A stretch of DNA of 12,406 bases from Thermodesulfobacteriales bacterium (lineage in GTDB: Bacteria > Desulfobacterota_D > UBA1144 > Nemesobacterales > UBA2774), in contig SPCL01000054.1 of assembly GCA_004525335.1 (NCBI GenBank), positions 1-12,406 on the forward strand, written 5' to 3'. A program made the position numbers and the translations under genes. The notes below the pieces were generated by a model. It saw nothing but the letters and a program-made list of their open reading frames with translations. It had not been told where the DNA came from and made no database searches. The first letter of the stretch is position 1. Each line of letters begins with the position of its first letter. Positions 1 through 7,209 of this stretch are shown here, piece by piece.

Positions 1-357
1 AAAAAGAAAAGGAAGTCCGAAGAAATAAAATGGGGTGGAAGAATAAAACCTAGGCGGTATTCCTAAGGCTTCCATGTTAGGAGTAATCCAAGCTTCACTG
101 CCGTCAAAACCAATTTTATAAGTATCGCTTGTAATCAAGATGCGGCGTGAGTTGAGGTCAATTAGCTGATGATCATTTAGAATTCCAACCGGGCTAAACG
201 GTAAGTCTTTCATATCGTATTCAACAACATTAAACTCTTTAAATGTGTTAAGTCCTCCATGAGCTTCATAAGTTTCTTCAAGCTGAGCATTTGATAATAA
301 TGGAAATTGAGCCATGAAAATTATCGTCAAGATTGTTGTAAGTATTAATTTTTTCAT
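1..357 (-). CDS. Secreted LolA-like/DUF6503-like protein, 5' part only
   Basis: The first 119 residues of a gene that continues beyond the left edge of the window. Its ATG at 357-355 has the Shine-Dalgarno AGGGAG about 7 bases upstream. Residues 1-24 form a typical Sec signal peptide: MKK, then a hydrophobic stretch to about residue 20, then SNA with probable cleavage before Q25. No lipobox cysteine is present, so the mature protein should be periplasmic or surface-located rather than a lipoprotein. After cleavage comes a Y-E-A-H-G-G-L-N-T-F segment (residues 30-39), then F-D-G-S-E-A-W (84-90) and P-F-Y-F-F-G-L-P-F (109-117). This order recalls the LolA-like fold proteins annotated DUF6503, which often begin with an AHGG helix and carry an aromatic F-Y-F..P-F segment. 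The family assignment is from memory of such proteins and is moderate; secretion is well supported. A strong promoter lies just upstream. Function unknown. Confidence 0.7.
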   Translation of the reverse strand, partial: MKKLILTTILTIIFMAQFPLLSNAQLEETYEAHGGLNTFKEFNVVEYDMKDLPFSPVGILNDHQLIDLNSRRILITSDTYKIGFDGSEAWITPNMEALGIPPRFYSSTPFYFFGLPFLF

Positions 358-387
358 TTTACTGCTCCCTAGTGTTGAATTAAGAAC

Positions 388-423
388 AACTAATTATAAA
401 TTACGATAACTAGTTGTAAATTA
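388..423. repeat. Imperfect direct repeat, 20-base period, over a promoter
   Basis: Two 16-base units, AACTAATTATAAATTA (388-403) and AACTAGTTGTAAATTA (408-423), match at 14 of 16 positions and are separated by CGAT. Their 20-base period is about two DNA helical turns. They overlap the -10 and -35 boxes of the secreted protein gene. Sites on the same helical face are typical of a regulator binding as two dimers, but AT-rich DNA also gives chance repeats. An inverted repeat ACAACTA/TAGTTGT (386-392, 411-417) overlaps the same segment. Confidence 0.5.
393..420 (-). promoter_or_regulatory. Sigma70-like promoter for the secreted protein gene
   Basis: On the minus strand, a -35 box TTTACA (420-415, 5 of 6 matches to consensus) and a perfect -10 box TATAAT (398-393) are separated by 16 bases. 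Transcription would start near 386, leaving a leader of about 28 bases before the ATG at 357, with AGGGAG correctly placed. It is the best-matching promoter in the window. The boxes sit inside a 20-base-period direct repeat. Confidence 0.6.
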
Positions 424-448
424 AGGATGTGTTCTGGATTTTGTGCTC

Positions 449-3163
449 TTAAAACAGATCTTTTATATCATCAAAAATCTTTTTGTCCAGACGCTTCTTT
501 TTCTTCTTTGGTGAAGGTTGTGTCTCTATCTCTTCATTTTGCTCTTGATGCTCATCGGGATCTGAAGTAAGTTCATCGATTACACTTCGTATACCAGCCT
601 TCTGAACTAGCTTGGCTAAATAGGGAATATCAGGCTTGGCTTTTGCTTTAGGAAGTGTTCCTGTGATTGCAAAGGGGATTTCAACTTGGTTGTTGCTATT
701 GGTTATATACTTCAAATCAGGCATGTCAGTCCTTAAATCTTTTGAAAATTCCGGAGATAGAAGGAGTCTGGATTTGAGATCTAGCTTGCCGTCAAGGTTC
801 ATCCATCCCTTTGCTTTAATTGAATAATCTTTGGAGGAGATCTTGAGATCTCTTGTCTCCATTTTGCCATTTTCAATTATAAATGAGGATTTGAATTCAT
901 CGAATTCTGTGTCCTGTGCAGTAAAAATCTGGGGGTATTTATCCTTAGTATCTGGTGAAATTAAAAAACTTAACCCCGGGACCCCAGTAACTCCTTTTAA
1001 TACATCATCAGTTAAATTAACATCTAAAACTGCACCGTCGATTATTTCAGTTTTTGCGGTGCCTTTTAAAGAGGTTTTGATTTCGTTCCAATTATCCCCA
1101 CTGCCGAATATGTTTATATCAAGATTCGCTTTGCCTTTGATTTTCTCTGCATCCTCCGAATTTAATGAGCTTAAGAAGTTGTTTAAATTTAGTCCACGCA
1201 CATTAGATATAATAGAGAAATCAGAATCCTGACCAAGGCTATAGCTTGCCTTTCCTTTTAGAACTCCTTCATATGCTTTTAGACTGAAGTCTTCGATCTT
1301 TAATGTTTCACCTATCAGATTGAAATTGGTTTTAATATCCTGTAATTCATAATCAGATAGTTTCGCCTCAGATGATGATAAATTTCCCTTTACTGTCATA
1401 GAGTCAAATTTCTTTGAGACTTTACCTTCACAGACGAGCTGTTTTATTACTTCTGATTTGTCGGTTTGTGATTTTTCTTTGCTTATATCAGATAGATGAA
1501 GCTCTGCTGAGGTAACCGTATAGCTTAGTACTAGGGGTGAGAAATTGTCGATTTTTGAAGAAATGTTTAAATTAGATTTTCCTAGATTAAGAGACATATC
1601 CTTAATGTTGGCCGATTTGCCCGTGAAATTAACTTTTGTATTTATGTTGCTTATGGGTTTGGGAAAGGATGGAGGATATATGGTTACATCTGTTAATAGT
1701 AGAGAACCATTTATTTGCGGCACTTGTCCTTTTCCCAATTCTCCTGTTAGGTTGGTCTGAAGTAGTTCCACCCGCCCGCTTGGATTGTATTCCTTTATAG
1801 AGGGGAATGTTTCTCTCATATTTGCTAAATCTATTTTATTAGAACGCACTAAAAGGTTTATCAGATTTGTAGTGCCTCGGTGAATTTTTCCGCTTGCATT
1901 TAGTTTTAAGGTATCTAATTTTATTTCTGAGCTTTTTAATTCGATCACTGAATTAGAAATCTTTCCTCCCCCGGTAATTACAAAGGGAGCGTTCTTTGGT
2001 TTGAGAAATTTTCCTATAACGGCAAGACGGCTAGCGGTTGCATCTAATCTGACCGCGCTAAATTCTAAATTCTCTGGTGTGCCGCTTATCTTTCCACTAA
2101 AATCCAGTGTGCCTTGAGTTGATAAGCTATTATCTAATGAGTCTTTTATTAATGAGAAATTTCTTAGTTTGCTAAGATTTGCATTTTGGAGGCTAAATTG
2201 TGTATCCAGTGAAAAATTCTTTCTGTTTTCCCCAATCGGACCAATGCTGCCTGAAAGTTCGAAGTTCGGCACGGTAGCGCCGAACACAGAAGCATTCATT
2301 TTTATATTCGTGAGCGTTATTGAGTCCAAGGCGCCCGAGAACTTTAATTTTGCGTTCAGAGGGCCTGATATATCAAGACCCAGAGGTATATATTCTTTAA
2401 TTATAGGTAGAAATTTCTTTAGCGTATTGATGTCGAGCTCTGTTATCTCTAGGTTGCCTTTTGCAGGCATCTTTGAAAAACTTAATTCAGAAGTAACTGG
2501 TCCAAATATGCCACCTATCTTTATGTTAGGCTCACTTGCTAAAATAGCAGCTTCTAGATTCACAAGAACTTTCTTGTCAAAACCTAAATCCTTTATTCCT
2601 AGATTTGTTTTCTGTATTTGAAATTCTGTCTCACTTTTTTCATCTAAGTAATTAATTTGACCCTGTTTAATAACAATACTAGATGCAAAGAGCGGAGGTC
2701 CGCTGGCTTTATTAGAAGTATCAGATTTATTTTCTTTTTTGTTAGATTTCAAGTCTGAGCCTATAGACTCAAAATTGTACTTGCCTCCTTTATTTTTAAT
2801 TATATTTATCAGAGGTCTATTGAGAATTAGCTTAGTGATATTAATTTTTTTGCTTAGTAGAGGGATAATTTCTACATTGATCTGTATATCTGAGGCGCTT
2901 ATAAATTCACTGTCTGAAAAAGATTTGTCATCACCTACAGAGGCATTCTTAAGACGTATCCCAAGTCCATCGCTAAATCCGGTATTTATTTCTCCGACTG
3001 TAATTTTCCTGCCCAGGGATTGTTCGATTTGAGATACGAAAAGATCCTTGTTGCTATTTATGAAAAAGTTTAGGTTCAGTACAGCAAGCACAAAGATTAT
3101 AATAAATAATACAAAAATTGTCCCGAGAGCAATAATTGTTTTTCGCATAAGTTCGTTCTGCAC
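449..3163 (-). CDS. AsmA family protein
   Basis: A 904-residue protein of the AsmA/TamB-like superfamily: inner-membrane-anchored, periplasmic, beta-rich proteins linked to lipid transport between membranes and outer-membrane homeostasis. A single N-terminal membrane helix spans about residues 9-30. It is followed by the usual N-terminal AsmA segment (about 32-125), with an I-E-Q-S-L-G-R-K-I-T-V-G-E-I pattern at 46-59. A long run of beta-strand repeats follows, and an AsmA C-terminal region covers about 600-860. A motif is repeated internally: FLPIIKEYIPLG (251-262) and FPSIKEYNPSG (453-463). The C-terminus is unusual: an acidic stretch at about 868-880, then five lysines (886-890) and a charged tail ending in DLF. 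Start: GTG at 3163 has only a poor ribosome site, while ATG at 3148 (five residues shorter) has AAGGTG about 12 bases upstream, so 3148 is equally likely. The AsmA family is certain enough; the exact cargo is unknown. Confidence 0.88.
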   Translation of the reverse strand: MQNELMRKTIIALGTIFVLFIIIFVLAVLNLNFFINSNKDLFVSQIEQSLGRKITVGEINTGFSDGLGIRLKNASVGDDKSFSDSEFISASDIQINVEIIPLLSKKINITKLILNRPLINIIKNKGGKYNFESIGSDLKSNKKENKSDTSNKASGPPLFASSIVIKQGQINYLDEKSETEFQIQKTNLGIKDLGFDKKVLVNLEAAILASEPNIKIGGIFGPVTSELSFSKMPAKGNLEITELDINTLKKFLPIIKEYIPLGLDISGPLNAKLKFSGALDSITLTNIKMNASVFGATVPNFELSGSIGPIGENRKNFSLDTQFSLQNANLSKLRNFSLIKDSLDNSLSTQGTLDFSGKISGTPENLEFSAVRLDATASRLAVIGKFLKPKNAPFVITGGGKISNSVIELKSSEIKLDTLKLNASGKIHRGTTNLINLLVRSNKIDLANMRETFPSIKEYNPSGRVELLQTNLTGELGKGQVPQINGSLLLTDVTIYPPSFPKPISNINTKVNFTGKSANIKDMSLNLGKSNLNISSKIDNFSPLVLSYTVTSAELHLSDISKEKSQTDKSEVIKQLVCEGKVSKKFDSMTVKGNLSSSEAKLSDYELQDIKTNFNLIGETLKIEDFSLKAYEGVLKGKASYSLGQDSDFSIISNVRGLNLNNFLSSLNSEDAEKIKGKANLDINIFGSGDNWNEIKTSLKGTAKTEIIDGAVLDVNLTDDVLKGVTGVPGLSFLISPDTKDKYPQIFTAQDTEFDEFKSSFIIENGKMETRDLKISSKDYSIKAKGWMNLDGKLDLKSRLLLSPEFSKDLRTDMPDLKYITNSNNQVEIPFAITGTLPKAKAKPDIPYLAKLVQKAGIRSVIDELTSDPDEHQEQNEEIETQPSPKKKKKRLDKKIFDDIKDLF

Positions 3164-3183
3164 CTTTTTTGCAAATTTTCTTC

Positions 3184-3212
3184 ACTATATAATGCAACAG
3201 GATAATTGATAA
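3184..3212 (-). promoter_or_regulatory. Candidate promoter for the AsmA-family gene
   Basis: On the minus strand, TTATCA (3212-3207, 4 of 6 matches) and TATAGT (3189-3184, 5 of 6) are spaced by 17 bases. A start near 3177 would leave a leader of about 14 bases to the GTG at 3163 or about 29 bases to the ATG at 3148. The second leader is the more usual length and favours the ATG start. Confidence 0.4.
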
Positions 3213-3420
3213 GAATCTCGATACAATCAAAATTTCGCAAAGGGTACTAATTAGGTGCTTATTTTGAATACAGTTTTGTTTGCGATAGGGATTAAGCAAC
3301 TGATGTTAGGTAGATTCTCTGGTGTAGTAAAGATAAATACTGCCGGCAAAAAATTATTTTTAATCTAATAGAGTTGAGCTTTTCAAAATATCCAATAAAA
3401 TCTATAGCACAATCAAGCTA

Positions 3421-3426
3421 AAGGAG
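3421..3426 (+). promoter_or_regulatory. Perfect Shine-Dalgarno deciding a TTG start
   Basis: AAGGAG ends 8 bases before the TTG at 3435-3437. The full anti-16S match at ideal spacing is the main reason to accept a TTG start for the small gene downstream. An in-frame ATG does not occur until the codon within KWMDAK, deep in the gene. Confidence 0.7.
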
Positions 3427-3434
3427 TCTTCAAA

Positions 3435-3644
3435 TTGGGTGATGTCGGAACATTTCCGTTCGGTTGGGTCAGAGGGATCAAGGATGATAATTGGCAAATT
3501 ATCTGGGATCCTAAAACTGAGCTAATAACTGCTCATGCTGCGGTATCAAAGAAAACTGTTGAATTAGGCAAATCCGCAAAGTGGATGGATGCGAAAGTTT
3601 ATGCGGATAATGTTATAAACGATCCAGGGTCATTTTTTGATTAG
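3435..3644 (+). CDS. Small hypothetical protein (69 aa)
   Basis: I do not recognise this protein. It is 69 residues long and starts at TTG behind a perfect AAGGAG. It has no signal peptide and no membrane helix, so it should be cytosolic. It is rich in aromatic residues: an N-terminal F-P-F-G-W patch, W-Q-I-I-W in the middle, and a C-terminal G-S-F-F-D. The middle reads like alternating strand and helix (N-W-Q-I-I-W-D-P-K-T-E, then a K/A-rich stretch with K-W-M-D-A-K-V-Y-A-D). It has no cysteines and only one histidine, so metal binding is unlikely. It lies 115 bases before the first hydrolase on the same strand and may share its transcript. A weak promoter (TTTTCA, 17 bases, TATAGC at 3380-3408) precedes it. 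It is credible as a gene because of the ribosome site and its protein-like composition; function unknown. Confidence 0.68.
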   Translation: MGDVGTFPFGWVRGIKDDNWQIIWDPKTELITAHAAVSKKTVELGKSAKWMDAKVYADNVINDPGSFFD

Positions 3645-3759
3645 ATTGCGGAAGCTACGCACTTTAATTGCTAGATCTGAATTCTTTTTATATGTTTGTC
3701 GTTGTAATTGGGTAATCTATTAAAGATTTCACAAATCCAATATTAATACGAAAACTTCA

Positions 3760-4680
3760 ATGAAAGATAATAATTCTACAAAGTATATGGAGCAGGAATT
3801 AGTCTCTATACCCTTCGGAAAGAGCAAGATAGACGGGCTCTACTACAACAGTACTATCCACGATGAAGATGATAAGAAAAATGATACTGTTATCATCCAT
3901 GTGCATGGTTTTCTTGGAAACTTTTTGGACGGCAGTCAACGCTTTTTGCCCCCAATACTCGCAGAAGGCGGTTATTCATCACTAGCCATAAATACCCGTA
4001 TGGCAAATTTTGGGCTATTTTTCGGCTACGGAATTTTAAACGACACTATTCCACAGATTGATAGAGTTGTTGAATACCTGGAGGAGCTTGGCTATAAGAA
4101 TATTATACTTTCCGGCTATAGTTTGGGTACAAGCATCGTTCTTAGATACGCGGCTCTTAGAAAAGACGCCAAGAATTTCCCTCATCTAAAGGGCGTAATT
4201 ACATTAGCCGCACCATATTCCATGCCCGATTCAATCCGCCGCAGATGGAACAGCTTGGGCAGTGAGCCCTCGTATGATGAAGTTCTTGAAGAGGCTAAGG
4301 AAATAATTAAACCGGGCAGAGAAGGTACGGGGCATGACCGTACAATCTTAATTTATAAAGCCAGGGGTGATTCTTACCGTCCTGAACATACTGAAATATA
4401 TACCTATAGGACCTGGTGGTATCTCGCGGGCCCGGAAGCCGATACTGCAATGGGATATAAGCAAATCGCAGAAATAAAAGTTCCTATATTACTTATTCAA
4501 GGGTGGTATGATCAAATTGTGAAACCTGAAGAGACGCACGATCTTGCACAGGTTGCGCTAGATGCTGGGAATAAAGATGTTTCAGCATTCTACGTTAATG
4601 CCGGACATAAATTTGAAGAGAAAGAAGAAGAGCTAGGTGATATTATTGTAAGATGGCTCGACAGAAGGTTTAAGCTTTAA
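3760..4680 (+). CDS. Alpha/beta hydrolase, first of a tandem pair
   Basis: A 306-residue serine hydrolase of the alpha/beta fold, probably cytosolic (no signal peptide). The pieces are in the usual order: oxyanion-hole H-G-F-L-G (49-53), nucleophile elbow GYSLG with Ser121, acid Asp251 in W-Y-D-Q-I-V, and His283 in A-G-H-K-F. Between the elbow and the acid lies a lid-like insert (about 155-240) shared with the next gene: R-R-x-W-N-S, PSYD (170-173), DR, then TYRTWW (215-220) and GPEA (224-227). The substrate cannot be read from this; an esterase, thioesterase or lipase-like role is an inference. The start at ATG 3760 has no good Shine-Dalgarno, and ATG 3787 (nine residues later) is possible and would match the N-terminus of the paralogue better. 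A weak promoter (TTGTCG, 16 bases, TATTAA at 3696-3723) precedes it. The gene ends 22 bases before its paralogue. Confidence 0.85.
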   Translation: MKDNNSTKYMEQELVSIPFGKSKIDGLYYNSTIHDEDDKKNDTVIIHVHGFLGNFLDGSQRFLPPILAEGGYSSLAINTRMANFGLFFGYGILNDTIPQIDRVVEYLEELGYKNIILSGYSLGTSIVLRYAALRKDAKNFPHLKGVITLAAPYSMPDSIRRRWNSLGSEPSYDEVLEEAKEIIKPGREGTGHDRTILIYKARGDSYRPEHTEIYTYRTWWYLAGPEADTAMGYKQIAEIKVPILLIQGWYDQIVKPEETHDLAQVALDAGNKDVSAFYVNAGHKFEEKEEELGDIIVRWLDRRFKL

Positions 4681-4702
4681 CTAATAGAAGACACTATCTG
4701 AA

Positions 4703-5599
4703 ATGGTTTCCAGACAAAGAAGACTTTTAAGTTTCCCAGCAGAAGACGGCTTTCTTATTAATGCACTTTTAGTTGCAGGTGAGTTTAATAGGGAAGAAGA
4801 CTTATATAATACTCCGATTGTACTACTCGTACACGGGGTCTTAGGACACTTTCTCGCCAGAGGTACCCCTAGGTTATTGCCTAATGCGTTAGAAGAAAAT
4901 GGTATTAGTTCATTTTTAATAAACTCCAGGATGGCGTTTACCGGGCAGATGTTTGGCGGAGCTATATTTGATGAATCCATAATGGATGTTGAGGCCGCTG
5001 TTGACGTGTTGGTTAAAGAAGGTTTCCGTAAAATAATAATATTAGGGTGGAGTTTAGGAGCTAATATCAGTGTGTATTATGCAGTAAATAATTCTCATCC
5101 AAATGTAAAAGGTCTTATTTTAGAAGGTTGCTCTTCTTCTCTTCCGCGCTCCAATAAAAGAAGGCTTGAAAAATGGAACAGTGTTCCTTCATACGACCAT
5201 ATTTATGAGATAGCAAAAAAAGTTCTAAGACCCGATCCTGTTACTACCCAAAATGACAGGGTGTTTATTATTTACCGAGCAACGGGGCCAACCTTTGATC
5301 CCGAAGATGTGGAACTATTCACCTATAGAACATGGTGGTTTATGAGAGGCCCGGAGGCTTACAATGCCAAAACAGAGGAAATAATCTCCGGAGTCAAATT
5401 GCCGACTCTCTTTATCCACGGGGATGAGGATTACATCGTAGGCCACGAGGAACCCGAGAGTTTAGTTGAGATTATGAGGAACGCCGGAAATGAAAATGTG
5501 CAACTGAGTTTTATTCCGAAGGCAAGGCATGACTGTATGGAAAACCCAACAGCGACAGTAGATACTCTAATCAACTGGCTATCCAATTTTAAAGACTAA
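4703..5599 (+). CDS. Alpha/beta hydrolase, second of a tandem pair
   Basis: A 298-residue paralogue of the preceding gene, collinear along its full length. The catalytic set is intact: H-G-V-L-G (44-48), nucleophile Ser117 in GWSLG, Asp243 in D-E-D-Y-I-V, and His276 in A-R-H-D-C. The shared lid signature recurs: R-R...W-N-S, PSYD (162-165), TYRTWW (207-212), GPEA (216-219). Apart from the motifs the two proteins have diverged considerably, so the duplication is old and both copies have probably been kept for different substrates. The start at ATG 4703 lies 22 bases after the upstream stop with only a weak ribosome site, consistent with translation within one message. It ends 35 bases before the likely lhgO start. 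The family is certain, the substrate unknown. Confidence 0.85.
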   Translation: MVSRQRRLLSFPAEDGFLINALLVAGEFNREEDLYNTPIVLLVHGVLGHFLARGTPRLLPNALEENGISSFLINSRMAFTGQMFGGAIFDESIMDVEAAVDVLVKEGFRKIIILGWSLGANISVYYAVNNSHPNVKGLILEGCSSSLPRSNKRRLEKWNSVPSYDHIYEIAKKVLRPDPVTTQNDRVFIIYRATGPTFDPEDVELFTYRTWWFMRGPEAYNAKTEEIISGVKLPTLFIHGDEDYIVGHEEPESLVEIMRNAGNENVQLSFIPKARHDCMENPTATVDTLINWLSNFKD

Positions 5600-5634
5600 T
5601 TACAAGCTCTACTTCTAATGATAGGTTATTGGTT

Positions 5635-6819
5635 ATGCAACTAAGCTGCCACACGCTAATAGTAGGCGGGGGTATAACGGGGTTAACAATTGCAAGAGAG
5701 CTCTTGAAAAAGGGAGTCGATGATATTGTAATTGTTGAAAAAGAAAACTCTCTGGGTGCTCATGCTAGCGGGAGGAACAGCGGTGTATTGCATGCGGGTA
5801 TTTACTACTCTCCTGGTACATATAAAGCCAAATTTTGCGTAAGAGGCAACCAGCTTATTAAGGAATACTGCTGGGACAAAGAGTTAACTCTACAGCACAA
5901 CGGCAAGGTAATCGTTACAGATGATAACAGAATAGATTCTCTATATGAACTTAAGAGTAGGGCTGATCAAAGCGGTGCCCGATCAGAAATAATAGATACT
6001 CAAGAGCTCTTAGAGCTTGAGCCATATGCTGTGCGATCAGAGAAAGCTCTTTATTCACCCGACACCGCTGTGTTTAATCCAAACCAAATTTTACTTTCAA
6101 TTAAAGAAGATCTAGAGAGTTCGGGGAATGTAAGATTTGTCCTAGGAAATTTATTCACAGGTGTAATTGGTAATACTACGGCAACTACAAATCGCGGATC
6201 AATAATTTTTAGCAATTTTATAAACGCTGCCGGAACTTTTGCGGACAAGATAGCACACACTTTTGGAGTAGGCACACAGTATAAGGTGTTGCCTTTTAAA
6301 GGCACTTATAAAAAGCTCGTGAAAAACCGGGATTATTTGGTTAGAGGAAACATCTATCCTGTCCCTGATTTAAGAAACCCATTTCTAGGAGTCCATTTCA
6401 CAAGAGCATATGACGGCAATGTATACATCGGCCCTACAGCAATACCTGCTTTTGGCCGCGAGGAATACGGCTTTTTTGATGATCTTTCATTGGAATCATT
6501 GTCTATTTTAGGAAGAGATGTTCTGCTCTTTTTTGTAAACGAGGGGTTCAGAACTGCAGCAAAGAGCGAAACTAAAAAGTGTTTCACGAAATATATGCTT
6601 TCTGAGGCCAAAAAGTTAGTGCCGGAACTCAAAATTGAAGATATCGAGGATACACCTAAAGTTGGGATACGACCTCAGCTTGTAGACTGGAAAAGCAAGA
6701 AGTTAGTTATGGATTTTATTGTGCTCAAGGATGGCAATTCTCTTCATATACTAAACGCAATCTCGCCGGCGTTTACTTGCTCAATGGCATTCGCAGAACA
6801 CGTAGTGAATGATTTTTAA
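5635..6819 (+). CDS. lhgO: L-2-hydroxyglutarate oxidase
   Basis: An FAD-dependent oxidoreductase of the DAO family that oxidises L-2-hydroxyglutarate to 2-oxoglutarate and passes electrons to the membrane quinone pool. It serves metabolite repair or, in some bacteria, glutarate breakdown. From the ATG at 5635 it has 394 residues, a little shorter than the roughly 420 of the E. coli enzyme. Visible features: an N-terminal Rossmann FAD motif GGGITG (11-16) ending in I-V-E-K-E; the LhgO hallmark SGRNSGVLHAGIYYSPG (45-61) with K-A-K-F-C after it; V-G-I-R-P-Q (343-348); and N-A-I-S-P-A (374-379) near the C-terminus for FAD closure. A TTG at 5629 is in frame two codons earlier, but ATG 5635 sits about 9 bases after ATAGG, so I prefer it. 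It is the last gene of the probable hydrolase operon. An L-2-HG dehydrogenase with another acceptor is the main alternative. Confidence 0.85.
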   Translation: MQLSCHTLIVGGGITGLTIARELLKKGVDDIVIVEKENSLGAHASGRNSGVLHAGIYYSPGTYKAKFCVRGNQLIKEYCWDKELTLQHNGKVIVTDDNRIDSLYELKSRADQSGARSEIIDTQELLELEPYAVRSEKALYSPDTAVFNPNQILLSIKEDLESSGNVRFVLGNLFTGVIGNTTATTNRGSIIFSNFINAAGTFADKIAHTFGVGTQYKVLPFKGTYKKLVKNRDYLVRGNIYPVPDLRNPFLGVHFTRAYDGNVYIGPTAIPAFGREEYGFFDDLSLESLSILGRDVLLFFVNEGFRTAAKSETKKCFTKYMLSEAKKLVPELKIEDIEDTPKVGIRPQLVDWKSKKLVMDFIVLKDGNSLHILNAISPAFTCSMAFAEHVVNDF

Positions 6820-6837
6820 GCTCAACTTTTAAGTGGG

Positions 6838-6873
6838 TTAGTTTGGGATATAGAATTAGTTTGGGATATAGAA
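6838..6873. repeat. Exact 18-base tandem duplication
   Basis: TTAGTTTGGGATATAGAA occurs twice in direct succession (6838-6855 and 6856-6873) with no mismatch. A third unit does not follow. It begins 18 bases after the lhgO stop codon. Identity of the units suggests a recent slippage duplication. The unit length is a multiple of three and keeps the stop-free frame downstream of lhgO open. Confidence 0.95.
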
Positions 6874-7179
6874 ATAGTGTCTAATCAAGAATTTAGAGAG
6901 CTATCTTTTCTCTTGCGCTATTTATACTTTTCCAAAGAAGCACTTTTCTTAAGTTTGGGCTCTTTAAGATTTGAACTACAACATTCTTGTGCCAGTCAAA
7001 CTTGCCCTCTATTTGGTGCTCTTCTCATTTTTCTAATATTCTAATTTAGATTGTTCGATGTTTATAAAACTTTGTAGATTAAATTGAAAAATTATCGAAT
7101 CAGAGTAAAAGTCAGCCATTTTTCATTTAGTTAATTATATACAGATAGCACAAGAACAGGCATTATTTTATCTAATAAC

Positions 7180-7209
7180 TTGCCAAGCTTTAGTAAAGCC
7201 ATTTAAAAT
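7180..7209 (+). promoter_or_regulatory. Candidate nuoF promoter
   Basis: TTGCCA (7180-7185, 5 of 6 matches) and TAAAAT (7204-7209, 5 of 6) are separated by 18 bases. Transcription would start near 7216, about 50 bases before the nuoF ATG, which has AGAGGG as ribosome site (7254-7259). The spacer contains a perfect small inverted repeat GCTTT-AGT-AAAGC (7187-7199), which could be an operator or chance. Confidence 0.45.

Noticed and set aside
831..1232. Plus-strand open frame of 133 codons.
   Set aside because: It lies wholly opposite the AsmA-family coding sequence, which has clear family features. The antisense product is Ser/Phe/Leu-rich, as expected of a shadow frame.
2169..2621. Plus-strand open frame of 150 codons.
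   Set aside because: It is antisense to the AsmA-family gene with no ribosome site, no recognisable motif and shadow-like composition.
3054..3299. Minus-strand open frame of 81 codons overlapping the start of the AsmA-family gene.
   Set aside because: It overlaps the AsmA-family 5' end in another frame on the same strand. It has no good ribosome site and an erratic Cys/Tyr/Lys-rich composition unlike a folded protein.
6947..6969. Hairpin TCTTAA/TTAAGA as an lhgO terminator.
   Set aside because: It has a six-base AT-only stem with an 11-base loop and no T-run. It is too weak and too far from the stop codon.
6877..7044. GTG-started 55-residue frame after lhgO.
   Set aside because: There is no Shine-Dalgarno and no recognisable domain, and the start lies immediately after a slippage repeat. 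Kept as an observation on the open frame, not as a gene.
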